From positions 1 through 8,040 of the forward strand of contig JAEWOM010000114.1 of NCBI GenBank assembly GCA_023399675.1: DNA of 8,040 nt. The letters are read 5' to 3'. The number at the start of each line of letters is the position of its first letter. The stretch's first letter is position 1. Below the pieces are notes generated by a model that was not told the origin of the DNA, ran no database searches, and worked only from the letters and a program-made list of their open reading frames with translations. Source of the stretch: Bacteroidota bacterium. GTDB taxonomy: Bacteria > Bacteroidota > Bacteroidia > Flavobacteriales > Weeksellaceae. Made by a program: the position numbers and the translations under genes. This document shows, in pieces, positions 1-6,562 of the stretch.

Positions 1-59
1 GAGCAGGCGGCTGTCTAACACAGGGTCTTCTCTAAATTTTAATCTTAAACAAAGTAAAA
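1..59. other. left-edge leader, possible end of an upstream gene
   Basis: This stretch holds no complete gene. Two plus-strand frames close here: one reads EQAAV then stop at 16-18, and another reads AGGCLTQGLL then stop at 33-35. Either could be the tail of a rightward gene beginning outside the window, but the stretch is too short to choose. The last 40 bases before the ATG at 60 are A/T-rich, with no clear TAnnTTTG box and no good Shine-Dalgarno sequence. The GNAT gene at 60 may therefore be transcribed from further upstream. Confidence 0.3.
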
Positions 60-557
60 ATGCAAATTATAAAATATTCAAACACCCGTATTCCTTCGTC
101 TTACCGGCACGAAATTGCAGGATTTCTGCATCGGCATCTGCAGGAATTCGGCGATCCGCAGGAAGATATTCTGCTCGCGCTGGATTATATCGCCGGCGAT
201 TCCGACGGTAAGGGCGGACATCTGCTCGTTGCTGGAATCGATAAGGTAATTGTGGGAGCAGTGGTGGTAAACAGTACAGGAATGAAAAAGTACATTCCTG
301 AAAATATCCTCGTTTACATCGCGACTCACGATCAGTACCGTGGCAAAGGAATCGGTAAACGACTGATGGAAGAAACCATCAGGGTGTGCGACGGTGATAT
401 CGCTTTGCACTGCGAACCCGATAATCCGGCAAGAAAATTATATGAAAAATTAGGCTTCACCTCAAAATATCTCGAGATGAGGCTGGTAAAAGAAAAAAAT
501 GTCAGTAATAACATTAAACAAAAGGAAATTAAGGGAGAATTTCAACTATCTCAATAA
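60..557 (+). CDS. GNAT family N-acetyltransferase
   Basis: This is a single-domain, cytoplasmic acetyl-CoA-dependent N-acetyltransferase. The acetyl-CoA pyrophosphate loop is visible as QYRGKGIGKRLMEE at about residues 92-105 (R94, G97 and G99 fit R/Q-x-x-G-x-G). The closing family motif NPARKLYEKLGF is at about 122-133. The substrate cannot be read from sequence; small amines, amino acids or peptide N-termini are all possible. The ordinary domain ends near residue 146. Residues 147-165 are translated from DNA that also encodes the first codons of the racemase, in another frame, giving a polar tail that looks non-conserved. The 59-bp overlap with the downstream gene suggests co-transcription and perhaps translational coupling. 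The start at 60 gives a normal GNAT N-terminus (MQIIKYS). Family assignment is sure; function is not. Confidence 0.9.
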   Translation: MQIIKYSNTRIPSSYRHEIAGFLHRHLQEFGDPQEDILLALDYIAGDSDGKGGHLLVAGIDKVIVGAVVVNSTGMKKYIPENILVYIATHDQYRGKGIGKRLMEETIRVCDGDIALHCEPDNPARKLYEKLGFTSKYLEMRLVKEKNVSNNIKQKEIKGEFQLSQ

Positions 558-1611
558 TCTTTTTGAAAGAAACAGTATAGAATGGAGCATTGTTACCAAA
601 GTTTTGTGCGGTAACGAAACGTTTCTGAAGGAAGTGCTTGCGCTGCCGATTGAAGAATTCTGCGACTCCAGAATTTCAAACCTGAAGACGATAAAAGAAC
701 TCAACCCCGAGGCTCAGACCGTTTATATAAAACCTGCGCCGCTAACGTTCGCAGAGGATGTGGCGACGCATGCTGATGTCAGTTTCAATACAGAAATTGA
801 AACACTTTCACTGCTTTCAGAAAAGGCTAGAGCACTCAACAAAATTCACAAAGTGGTTGTGATGATCGAGATGGGGGAGTTGCGCGAAGGGGTTGTCCGG
901 GAGAAGGTGCTCGAATTTTTTACGAAAATCAGACATTTACAGCATATCAGAATTGTGGGAATCGGGACGAATCTGACCTGTATGAATGGTGTTCTGCCTG
1001 ATTACAGCAAAATGAAAACACTCCACGAATGCAGAAAAGAAATTCAGGAGCATTTCGGGATAACCATTCCGTATATTTCCGGTGGTGCTTCAGTTGCCAT
1101 TCCGCTCATTCTCAACAATGAGATGCCTTCGTATATCAACCATTTCCGCGTTGGGGAAACGCTGTATTTCGGAACCAATGTTTATGACGATACTTTTATT
1201 GACGGCATGCATCATGATGTCTTCACGCTTCATGCTGAAATTATCGAAATTAAAGCCAAGCCGAATATCCCGGAAGGAACGTTCGGAAGTAATCTGAATG
1301 GAGAAATGATGGATTTCAGCGATTTGGGAGAAGTGAAAAATACCACACGCGCCATCGTTGATGTCGGTTTGCTCGATCTTTCGCCCGCAAACATTCAGCC
1401 GCTCGATGAAAAAATTGAAATTGTTGGTGGAAGCAGCGATATGGTGGTTCTCGATGTCGGAGAAAGTGACATTGAATATCGTGTCGGTGATGTTATTCCG
1501 TTCAGGATCAATTATATGGCGTTGCTCGCGCTGATGAACTCTTCGTATGTTGATAAAGAACTCGACGAGGATTTCAAAGCCCGCTGTTCTGCGGTAAATT
1601 CCACAGTGTAA
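499..1611 (+). CDS. PLP-dependent alanine/ornithine racemase family protein
   Basis: This is a fold-type III PLP enzyme of the alanine racemase superfamily, in the group often annotated 'alanine/ornithine racemase family', and probably interconverts L- and D-amino acids in the cytoplasm. K34 in VTKVLCGN near the N-terminus is the expected Schiff-base lysine. MIEMGELREGV (about 122-132) matches the barrel-strand motif of this group. SGGAS (about 194-198) fits the PLP-phosphate loop, and HFRVGETLYFG (about 215-225) the later barrel strand. The end motif RINYMALLALMNSSYV (336-351) is also typical. The length of 370 residues is normal. The start at 499 is supported because family members begin with a short strand and then K-L-R-E-N; here that is SVITLNKRKLRENF. 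This forces the overlap with the GNAT gene. The substrate (Ala, Ser, Orn or another) is not decided by sequence. A hairpin follows 56 bp after the stop. Confidence 0.88.
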   Translation: MSVITLNKRKLRENFNYLNNLFERNSIEWSIVTKVLCGNETFLKEVLALPIEEFCDSRISNLKTIKELNPEAQTVYIKPAPLTFAEDVATHADVSFNTEIETLSLLSEKARALNKIHKVVVMIEMGELREGVVREKVLEFFTKIRHLQHIRIVGIGTNLTCMNGVLPDYSKMKTLHECRKEIQEHFGITIPYISGGASVAIPLILNNEMPSYINHFRVGETLYFGTNVYDDTFIDGMHHDVFTLHAEIIEIKAKPNIPEGTFGSNLNGEMMDFSDLGEVKNTTRAIVDVGLLDLSPANIQPLDEKIEIVGGSSDMVVLDVGESDIEYRVGDVIPFRINYMALLALMNSSYVDKELDEDFKARCSAVNSTV

Positions 1612-1666
1612 GTGCTGGATTTCTTCCGGTAATTGAACCTGAGAAATAATCTGTAACATTTAAAAA

Positions 1667-1703
1667 ATAAAATATACCATAGATTTGCTGTGGTATATTT
1701 TAT
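1667..1703 (+). terminator. long stem-loop after the racemase gene
   Basis: Arms at 1667-1682 and 1688-1703 pair over 16 bp around a 5-base loop (ATTTG). The left arm carries AAATATACCATAG and the right arm CTGTGGTATATTT. The only non-Watson-Crick pair is T1680 with G1690. It is a U-G wobble in plus-strand RNA but an A-C mismatch in minus-strand RNA, so the structure suits a rightward transcript. A-rich sequence precedes it, and the T-rich segment lies within and just after the right arm. It is read here as the terminator of the GNAT-racemase unit. It could also act as an operator, because it overlaps the promoter-like box before the AraC gene. Confidence 0.6.
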
Positions 1704-1708
1704 CTTTG
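1701..1708 (+). promoter_or_regulatory. Bacteroidota -7 promoter box for the AraC gene
   Basis: TATCTTTG is an exact match to the Bacteroidota housekeeping -7 consensus TAnnTTTG and lies 17 bases before the ATG at 1726, so the untranslated leader would be only about 10 bases. No TTG lies 17-23 bases upstream as a -33 element; the nearest, at 1685-1687, is only 13 bases away. The box sits at the foot of the hairpin's right arm. Promoter use is therefore plausible but may need an activator. Confidence 0.45.
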
Positions 1709-1725
1709 TAATTCTGAATTAATAA

Positions 1726-2619
1726 ATGGTAAGCAACGCTAACATCGTAAAATATAAGATTAAGAACATTATTGCGGATCAGCAGGAAGTGGTAGATTTT
1801 AGTTTTTATACCTTCGAACATTTTCTGAGTGAAGCAGAACATCTGAAAGAATCGCACCGTCACGATTTTTATACATTCATTCTTACGCTGCAGGGTTCCG
1901 GTTCGCATATTATCGATTTTGAAGAATATCAGATCATACCGAACCGGCTGTTTTTCATCAATTATGATCAGGTGCATTCCTGGGATATCACGAGTAATGT
2001 AAAAGGATATATCATATTGTTTTCGAAATCATTTTACAATCTTGTTTATACCGGAAATGACCTGGTGAAAAGTGACACGGCAGTAGAAAACCTGCCGGTT
2101 TATGCAGATATTGATGATAAAGACCTGAGGTTCTGGCTTAATACATGCGAAAATATTCAGCTTGAATTTGAAAAAGGAATCGGCGCGTCTAACGAGGTAA
2201 TCAGTTTGCTTCTGAAAACCTGTGTGCTGCAAATGGAAGCATCAGCAGGAGATCAACTGCAGGCAATGAATACCGCTGATCATAAAAACCGTTTGGTGCA
2301 TGAATTCAGAAAAATGGTGAACCTTTATTTTAAGGAGAAGAAAACCACCAAAGATTATGCGGAACCGCTATCGATAACACCTAATTATCTCAATGCTCTG
2401 GTAAAAGACAAACTCGGGAAATCTGCGGGTATGGTAATCCGCAACCGAATTATTCTCGAAGCAAAACGACTGCTCTCGCATACGGTGCTTCCGGTTCGGC
2501 AGATAGCGCTTGAACTCGGTTTTACCGATAACTCGCACTTCGGCAAGTATTTTAAAAATGCCACGCAAACCACACCGGAAACATTCCGAAAGAATTTTAA
2601 TAATAAAGAAGAAAAATGA
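1726..2619 (+). CDS. AraC family transcriptional regulator
   Basis: This is a DNA-binding regulator with an N-terminal cupin-like sensing domain and a C-terminal AraC domain. The sensing half shows SHRHDFYTF (43-51), GSGSHIIDF (57-65) and DQVHSW (81-86), the histidine-rich pattern of AraC-type cupins. The DNA-binding half has two helix-turn-helix units. The first is around 207-231 (TKDYAEPLSITPNYLNALVK). The second is around 256-289 (PVRQIALELGFTDNSHFGKYFK, then TPETFRK), which fits the family signature. The length of 297 residues is normal. Its TGA overlaps the ATG of the next gene (ATGA at 2616-2619), so the two are almost certainly translated from one message, and the GNAT/hydrolase is the most likely target or partner. 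The effector is unknown. Confidence 0.93.
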   Translation: MVSNANIVKYKIKNIIADQQEVVDFSFYTFEHFLSEAEHLKESHRHDFYTFILTLQGSGSHIIDFEEYQIIPNRLFFINYDQVHSWDITSNVKGYIILFSKSFYNLVYTGNDLVKSDTAVENLPVYADIDDKDLRFWLNTCENIQLEFEKGIGASNEVISLLLKTCVLQMEASAGDQLQAMNTADHKNRLVHEFRKMVNLYFKEKKTTKDYAEPLSITPNYLNALVKDKLGKSAGMVIRNRIILEAKRLLSHTVLPVRQIALELGFTDNSHFGKYFKNATQTTPETFRKNFNNKEEK

Positions 2620-4316
2620 CAACACAGCATATAGAAATCAGCCAACTTCAGCCGGACCAGTACAAAGAACTGCTCGATGTGATGAAAAAAGCGTATCCCA
2701 ACTGGCAGGGAAGTTACTGGAGTGAAAAGTCCATTCAGAAATTACTGGATATTTTCCCGGAAGGACAGCTCGCGGTTTTAATCGACGGGAAAGTTGCGGG
2801 CTGCGCACTTTCGCTGATCGTGGATTATAATAATTTCGGCGATCAGCATACCTATGAAGCGATCACCGGTAATTATAGTTTTTCCACTTTTGATGCAAAC
2901 GGCAAAACGCTGTACGGCATAGAAGTGTTTATCCATCCCGATTTCCGTGGATTGCGACTGGGAAGAAGGCTTTATGACGCCAGAAAAGAACTTGCAGAAA
3001 AACTGAATCTGAAGAATATCATTTTCGGAGGAAGAATTCCGCTGTATCATAAGCATGCACATGAACTTTCTCCGAAACAGTATCTTGAAAAGGTAAAGCA
3101 TAAGGAGATTTACGATCCGGTCCTGAGTTTTCAGCTCAGCAATGATTTCCACGTGAGGAAAATTATCAGAAAATATATTCCGGATGATGTGCAGAGCCAT
3201 GAATTTGCAACGTTGATGGAATGGAATAACGTATTTTATGAAGATGAAAGCGCGGAGGCAAACACCACCAAGAAATACGTGCGTCTCGGACTGGTTCAGT
3301 GGAAAATGAGACTCTACAAAAACCATGATGAACTGTTTACGCAGGCTGAATATTTTGTGGATGCGATTTCCGGGTATAAATCGGATTTTGCGATGTTCCC
3401 CGAATATTTCAATACATCGCTGATGGCTGAATTCAAAAATGTTACAGAAGCGGAAGCCATGCGGATGCTTTCAAAGTACACGCTGCAGATCCGTGATAAA
3501 TTCAGCGAACTGGCGGTAGCATATAACGTGAATATCATCGCCGGAAGTATGCCTTTCTACGAAAACGGTGAACTGAGAAATACCGGATTTCTCTGCCACA
3601 GAAACGGCAAAGTGGACCGCTACGATAAAATTCACATCACGCCGGATGAAACGAAATACTGGGGATTAAAAGGAGGTGATCATATTCAGACTTTCGATAC
3701 CGACTGTGGAAAAGTGGGTATTCTGATCTGTTATGATGTTGAATTTCCGGAACTGCCCCGAATTCTTGCGGATCAGGGAATGCAGATTCTTTTTGTGCCC
3801 TATCTCACCGATACGCAGAATGCCTATATGCGCGTAAGAAAATGTGCCGAAGCTCGTGCGATTGAAAATGAATGTTACGTAGCCATTACTGGAAATGTCG
3901 GAAATCTGCCACAGGTTGAAAATCTGGATATACATTATTCGCAGTCTGCTGTATTCACGCCAAGTGATTTTGCTTTTCCTTCGAATGCGGTGAAAAGTGA
4001 ATCTACACCGAATACAGAAATGATTCTGATTTCTGATATCGATTTGAAATTACTCGATGAACTTCATGAATATGGAAGTGTTCGAAACCTGAAAGACCGA
4101 AGAACCGATCTGTATAATATTATTGCCTGCAATGCTCAGCCGGCACAGGAAACGAAAAACAGACCGGTACGGAAGGTTCCGGAAGATGTTCGCAGACATT
4201 ATACCGGCCTCGATGTTTCTGCCGGCAGATTAGGATTGATTGGCATTGAAGAGATGCTGAATGAAAAACCGAAGGAAAAGAATGTACGAAACGGAAAAGT
4301 TTGGCCTGAAGAATAA
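2616..4316 (+). CDS. bifunctional GNAT acetyltransferase / carbon-nitrogen hydrolase
   Basis: This is a two-domain fusion of 566 residues. Residues 1 to about 150 are a GNAT domain; HPDFRGLRLGRRLYDARKE at about 107-125 supplies the acetyl-CoA loop (R111, G116). After a linker, residues about 221-505 form a nitrilase-superfamily amidase domain. Its full catalytic triad is visible: E263 in FPEYF, K338 in RYDKIH and C372 in LICYDVEFPEL. The C-terminal tail (about 506-566) is charged and unassigned. A branch of the nitrilase superfamily is known to carry an N-terminal RimI-like acetyltransferase domain, and B. subtilis YhcX is, from memory, of this kind. The expected chemistry is cleavage of a C-N amide bond coupled to, or opposed to, acetyl transfer; the substrate is unknown. 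No signal peptide is seen, so it is cytoplasmic. The start is fixed by the ATGA overlap with the AraC gene. Confidence 0.92.
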   Translation: MTTQHIEISQLQPDQYKELLDVMKKAYPNWQGSYWSEKSIQKLLDIFPEGQLAVLIDGKVAGCALSLIVDYNNFGDQHTYEAITGNYSFSTFDANGKTLYGIEVFIHPDFRGLRLGRRLYDARKELAEKLNLKNIIFGGRIPLYHKHAHELSPKQYLEKVKHKEIYDPVLSFQLSNDFHVRKIIRKYIPDDVQSHEFATLMEWNNVFYEDESAEANTTKKYVRLGLVQWKMRLYKNHDELFTQAEYFVDAISGYKSDFAMFPEYFNTSLMAEFKNVTEAEAMRMLSKYTLQIRDKFSELAVAYNVNIIAGSMPFYENGELRNTGFLCHRNGKVDRYDKIHITPDETKYWGLKGGDHIQTFDTDCGKVGILICYDVEFPELPRILADQGMQILFVPYLTDTQNAYMRVRKCAEARAIENECYVAITGNVGNLPQVENLDIHYSQSAVFTPSDFAFPSNAVKSESTPNTEMILISDIDLKLLDELHEYGSVRNLKDRRTDLYNIIACNAQPAQETKNRPVRKVPEDVRRHYTGLDVSAGRLGLIGIEEMLNEKPKEKNVRNGKVWPEE

Positions 4317-4378
4317 AATGGCTTGCAGTTTGAATGTTGATTAAGCACTGCACTGTTCTCCCATTGCTAACATCACCT

Positions 4379-5218
4379 ATGGAAAATTTAAAATTCGGAA
4401 TTCGGGAATTCCTCAATATTAGGCTTTTCAGCATTGGCACGGAAAGCATTGAGGTGTCTTCACTGATTTTCCTGATCATATTCATCATTGGCCTGAGTTT
4501 TTTCGTGAAGCTGGTCCGAAAAATTATTTACAAAAACCAGAAACTCGACGAATCCAAGAAATTTACCATTTTCAGCCTGGTAAAATATGCGCTGTATGTC
4601 CTTGGTTTTATTCTCGGGATGAATATGATCGGTATCAATGTTACCGTTTTAATGGGTGCGTCTGCTGCGCTGTTGGTGGGTATTGGTTTGGGACTGCAGA
4701 ATATTTTCAGTGATTTTGTTTCGGGAATTGTGCTCCTTCTCGATTCAACGATAAAAGTCGGTGATGTTATTGAAGTGGAAAAACTCGTCTGTCAGGTGAA
4801 AGAAATTAATCTTCGAACCACAACCGTTTTAACCCGAGACGAAAAATATATTATTCTGCCCAATACGATGCTCACGAAAAATTCGCTGATTAACTGGACT
4901 CATTCCAAACTGAATTCGCGCTTTGATATTCAGATCGGTGTTTCTTATTCTTCTGACGTCAGCGACGTAATTAATATTCTGCAGAGTGTTACAGGTAACC
5001 ATCCAAAGGTTTCCAAAGAGCCTGCACCGTTTGTGCGCCTGAATGATTATGCTGATTCAGCACTGATTTTCAAAGTATACTTCTGGGCTGCCGATACATT
5101 CCGTGTTGAAAATCTGAAAAGTGACTTGCGGATTCAGTATCTTGAAGCTTTCCGTAAAAATGGCATCGAAATCCCGTTCCCGCATGTTGTTTTGAATCAG
5201 CCGCCACCGGCAGAGTAG
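4379..5218 (+). CDS. MscS-family small-conductance mechanosensitive ion channel
   Basis: This is an inner-membrane channel that opens on membrane tension to release solutes during hypo-osmotic shock. From the ATG at 4379 it has 279 residues, close to E. coli MscS (286). Hydrophobic segments lie at about 27-45 and 65-82. The pore helix region follows at about 91-120, with the family signature GIGLGLQNIFSDFVSGI at 101-117. A cytoplasmic beta domain (KVGDVIEVEK, then an LPNTML segment) and an alpha/beta C-terminal part follow. An in-frame ATG at 4334 would add 15 residues (MLIKHCTVLPLLTSP). I prefer 4379 because MENLKFGIREFL looks like a natural N-terminal helix, although neither ATG has a clear ribosome site. 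The gene follows the hydrolase gene by 62 bp with no strong terminator between them, so read-through is possible. Confidence 0.93.
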   Translation: MENLKFGIREFLNIRLFSIGTESIEVSSLIFLIIFIIGLSFFVKLVRKIIYKNQKLDESKKFTIFSLVKYALYVLGFILGMNMIGINVTVLMGASAALLVGIGLGLQNIFSDFVSGIVLLLDSTIKVGDVIEVEKLVCQVKEINLRTTTVLTRDEKYIILPNTMLTKNSLINWTHSKLNSRFDIQIGVSYSSDVSDVINILQSVTGNHPKVSKEPAPFVRLNDYADSALIFKVYFWAADTFRVENLKSDLRIQYLEAFRKNGIEIPFPHVVLNQPPPAE

Positions 5219-5236
5219 GTTTCCGAATGGTGCCTG

Positions 5237-5485
5237 TTAAAAGCCGAAAATAACCACGCGAATTTCTGCAGGTGCACCGCTCGCAGTCACAATTTTTACC
5301 GTATTTTCATCAACAACCGTGATGCCGCTGTTCAGTTCGTTTCCTGTAGCAACGTTATACAGCGAAATGATGATGTTCAATGTGCCTAAATTATGTTGAA
5401 TTACGGTTGTTTCGCCGGGAATTACGGTTGAATATCCGCGCGGAAATGCGCTTTGTTGTTTTTCCATATTGTTTTTGTTTTGCAT
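5237..5485 (-). CDS. small protein resembling a phage tail/virion C-terminal domain
   Basis: This encodes 82 residues, or 76 if the second ATG at 5467 is used. The start is undecided because both ATGs follow A-rich DNA. The core runs HNLGTLNIIISLYNVATG (31-48), then VVDENTVKIV (57-66), then a closing RVVIFGF. This matches a pattern I know from phage tail-fibre and other virion proteins: HNLGT, a strand, TG, a D-NTV strand, then R-V-V-V-x-G. It predicts a small all-beta domain, here on its own instead of at the end of a long structural protein. No signal peptide or membrane segment is seen. No other phage gene lies nearby. It is convergent with the channel gene (18 bp between stops) and separated from the upstream minus-strand genes by a terminator. 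Its function is unknown; a domesticated phage module is one reading. Confidence 0.7.
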   Translation of the reverse strand: MQNKNNMEKQQSAFPRGYSTVIPGETTVIQHNLGTLNIIISLYNVATGNELNSGITVVDENTVKIVTASGAPAEIRVVIFGF

Positions 5486-5505
5486 GTGCTGTAATTTCTT
5501 TGCTG

Positions 5506-5519
5506 TAACAAAATTGTTA
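5506..5519. promoter_or_regulatory. 14-bp palindrome upstream of the small virion-like gene
   Basis: TAACAA-AA-TTGTTA is a perfect inverted repeat with 6-bp arms, centred about 27 bases upstream of the ATG at 5485. Its position fits an operator near the start of the small gene's transcript. A short AT-rich palindrome can arise by chance, so support is weak. Confidence 0.2.
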
Positions 5520-5604
5520 ACCGTGAAATTGTTGATGATGATTATGTGAATGAATTTGGAGCAATTAAATTTCGAGCTCCACTTTTCTATCGTAAAGATA
5601 ATTT

Positions 5605-5634
5605 TAAAAAAAGCAGACGATTTTTTCGCCTGCT
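5605..5634 (-). terminator. Rho-independent terminator of the minus-strand stress-type operon
   Basis: In minus-strand RNA the arms AGCAGGCGA and TCGUCUGCU (plus positions 5626-5634 and 5612-5620) form a 9-bp stem with a 5-base A loop. A run of about seven U follows (plus-strand A-run 5606-5612). One pair is G-U in minus RNA but A-C in plus RNA, so the structure is tuned to leftward transcription. It lies 16 bp after the stop codon of the DUF892 gene. The rest of the 164-bp gap (5486-5649) holds only the palindrome at 5506 and leader sequence for the small gene. Confidence 0.88.
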
Positions 5635-5649
5635 TTTAATCAACAGTTG

Positions 5650-6489
5650 TTAATGGTAGCTCTGTCTTCTGTACTGATTGTCGTGATGTTCGCCGTTTTC
5701 ATAGTATGATTCCTGCGGTTCACGCCGGTATCGCCTGTCCGGTTTCTGTTGCTCATCGGCATCATCTTCGCTCGCACAGAAATTGATGTAAATTTCGGCA
5801 ATATGCGTCAGATCGCTGTCAGTTTTGTCTTCTTCTTCCAGGGTTTTATGCAGTAAATCGGAAGCGTCAAACTGTCCTAACGTTTCTGCAAGAGCACATA
5901 AGCCGCCATAAGAAGCAATTTCATAATGTTCCACTTTTTGGGCGGCTATTATTAACGCTGCATCACGTGTCATTGAGCCTTCTTCCGTGTCTTCTATACA
6001 TTTTTGACCTTCTCTTACAATGCCTTCAATGGCATCACATTTTTTTGCTTCGGGTTCTTCGCTAATCATGCGAAATACTTTTTCAAGCCTTGAGATATGT
6101 TTCTGTGTCTGCAGATGATGGTCCTCAAATGCTTCCTGCAGTTCATCGGTGGTTGCTGCCTGCTGCATTTTAGGCAGTGCTTCAAGGATATGTTTTTCGG
6201 CATAGTACATATCTTTCAGCATATCCGTAAAGAATTTGAACAGTGGCCCTTCTTTATCGGTTTCAGAGGGTTTTCGGTTTTTTCCGTTGTTTTCAGCGCT
6301 GTTCTGAGTTTTATTTTTTGCCGCAGCTGCTGCACTTTTTGCCGCTGCGGTTTCTTTGTTGCTGTCGGTGTCCGTTGAGGAAGGTTGCTGGCTGTTCCCG
6401 GCGGTTTTCCTTCCGGCGGTTTTCGTTTTCGATGTGATATTTGTATCTGTTGGCTCAGGATTTTTTTTCTGATTGTTATTGGAGTCCAT
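5650..6489 (-). CDS. YciE/YciF-type (DUF892) ferritin-like protein with disordered N- and C-extensions
   Basis: This is a ferritin-like four-helix protein of the DUF892 family, associated with stress responses and a putative di-iron site. The domain spans about residues 83-238. It carries LFKFFTDMLKDMYYAEKHIL (83-102), FEDHHLQTQKHISRLEKVF (121-139), AQKVEHYEIASYGGLCALA (183-201) and LLHKTLEEEDKTDSDL (212-227). Candidate metal ligands are E98, H100, H125, E136, E187, H188 and E218-E220; exact ligands need an alignment. The total of 279 residues is well above the usual 160-170. The extra length is an N-terminal Lys/Ala/Ser/Thr/Asn extension (1-82, with AAAKSAAAAAKNK at 48-60) and a C-terminal Arg/Tyr/Glu/Asn/His tail (about 249-279). 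The lysine-alanine part resembles nucleic-acid-binding tails, which is inference. It is the last gene of a leftward group, and a terminator follows. Confidence 0.9.
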   Translation of the reverse strand: MDSNNNQKKNPEPTDTNITSKTKTAGRKTAGNSQQPSSTDTDSNKETAAAKSAAAAAKNKTQNSAENNGKNRKPSETDKEGPLFKFFTDMLKDMYYAEKHILEALPKMQQAATTDELQEAFEDHHLQTQKHISRLEKVFRMISEEPEAKKCDAIEGIVREGQKCIEDTEEGSMTRDAALIIAAQKVEHYEIASYGGLCALAETLGQFDASDLLHKTLEEEDKTDSDLTHIAEIYINFCASEDDADEQQKPDRRYRREPQESYYENGEHHDNQYRRQSYH

Positions 6490-6511
6490 TATAATTTATT
6501 TTTTTAGTTAA

Positions 6512-6537
6512 AGCCGGCCTTTTTGTTGCAGCCGACT
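6512..6537 (-). other. intergenic stem-loop between low-complexity gene and DUF892 gene
   Basis: In minus-strand RNA, AGUCGGC (plus 6531-6537) pairs with GCCGGCU (plus 6512-6518) over 7 bp including one U-G, with a 12-base loop. On the plus strand that wobble becomes a C-A mismatch. Only three U follow, so it is a weak terminator at best. It may be an intercistronic attenuator or an mRNA-stabilising hairpin. A smaller competing hairpin, GCAG-TCGG-CTGC, lies in the same bases. Confidence 0.35.
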
Positions 6538-6562
6538 GCCAGTTGAAATATTAGCTGCTCTA

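Noticed and set aside
1090..1659. 189-codon antisense frame over the racemase gene
   Set aside because: The plus-strand racemase shows conserved PLP and active-site motifs; the antisense product has no recognisable features.
2778..3326. 182-codon antisense frame over the GNAT/hydrolase gene
   Set aside because: It is the shadow of a gene with clear GNAT and nitrilase motifs and looks like no protein family.
4334..4378. 15-residue upstream extension of the MscS gene
   Set aside because: The segment MLIKHCTVLPLLTSP does not resemble an MscS N-terminus and has no better ribosome site than the ATG at 4379. It remains possible but less likely.
5237..5485. Prophage remnant
   Set aside because: Only one virion-like domain is seen, with no integrase, capsid, lysis or attachment sequences nearby, so a prophage call is not supported.
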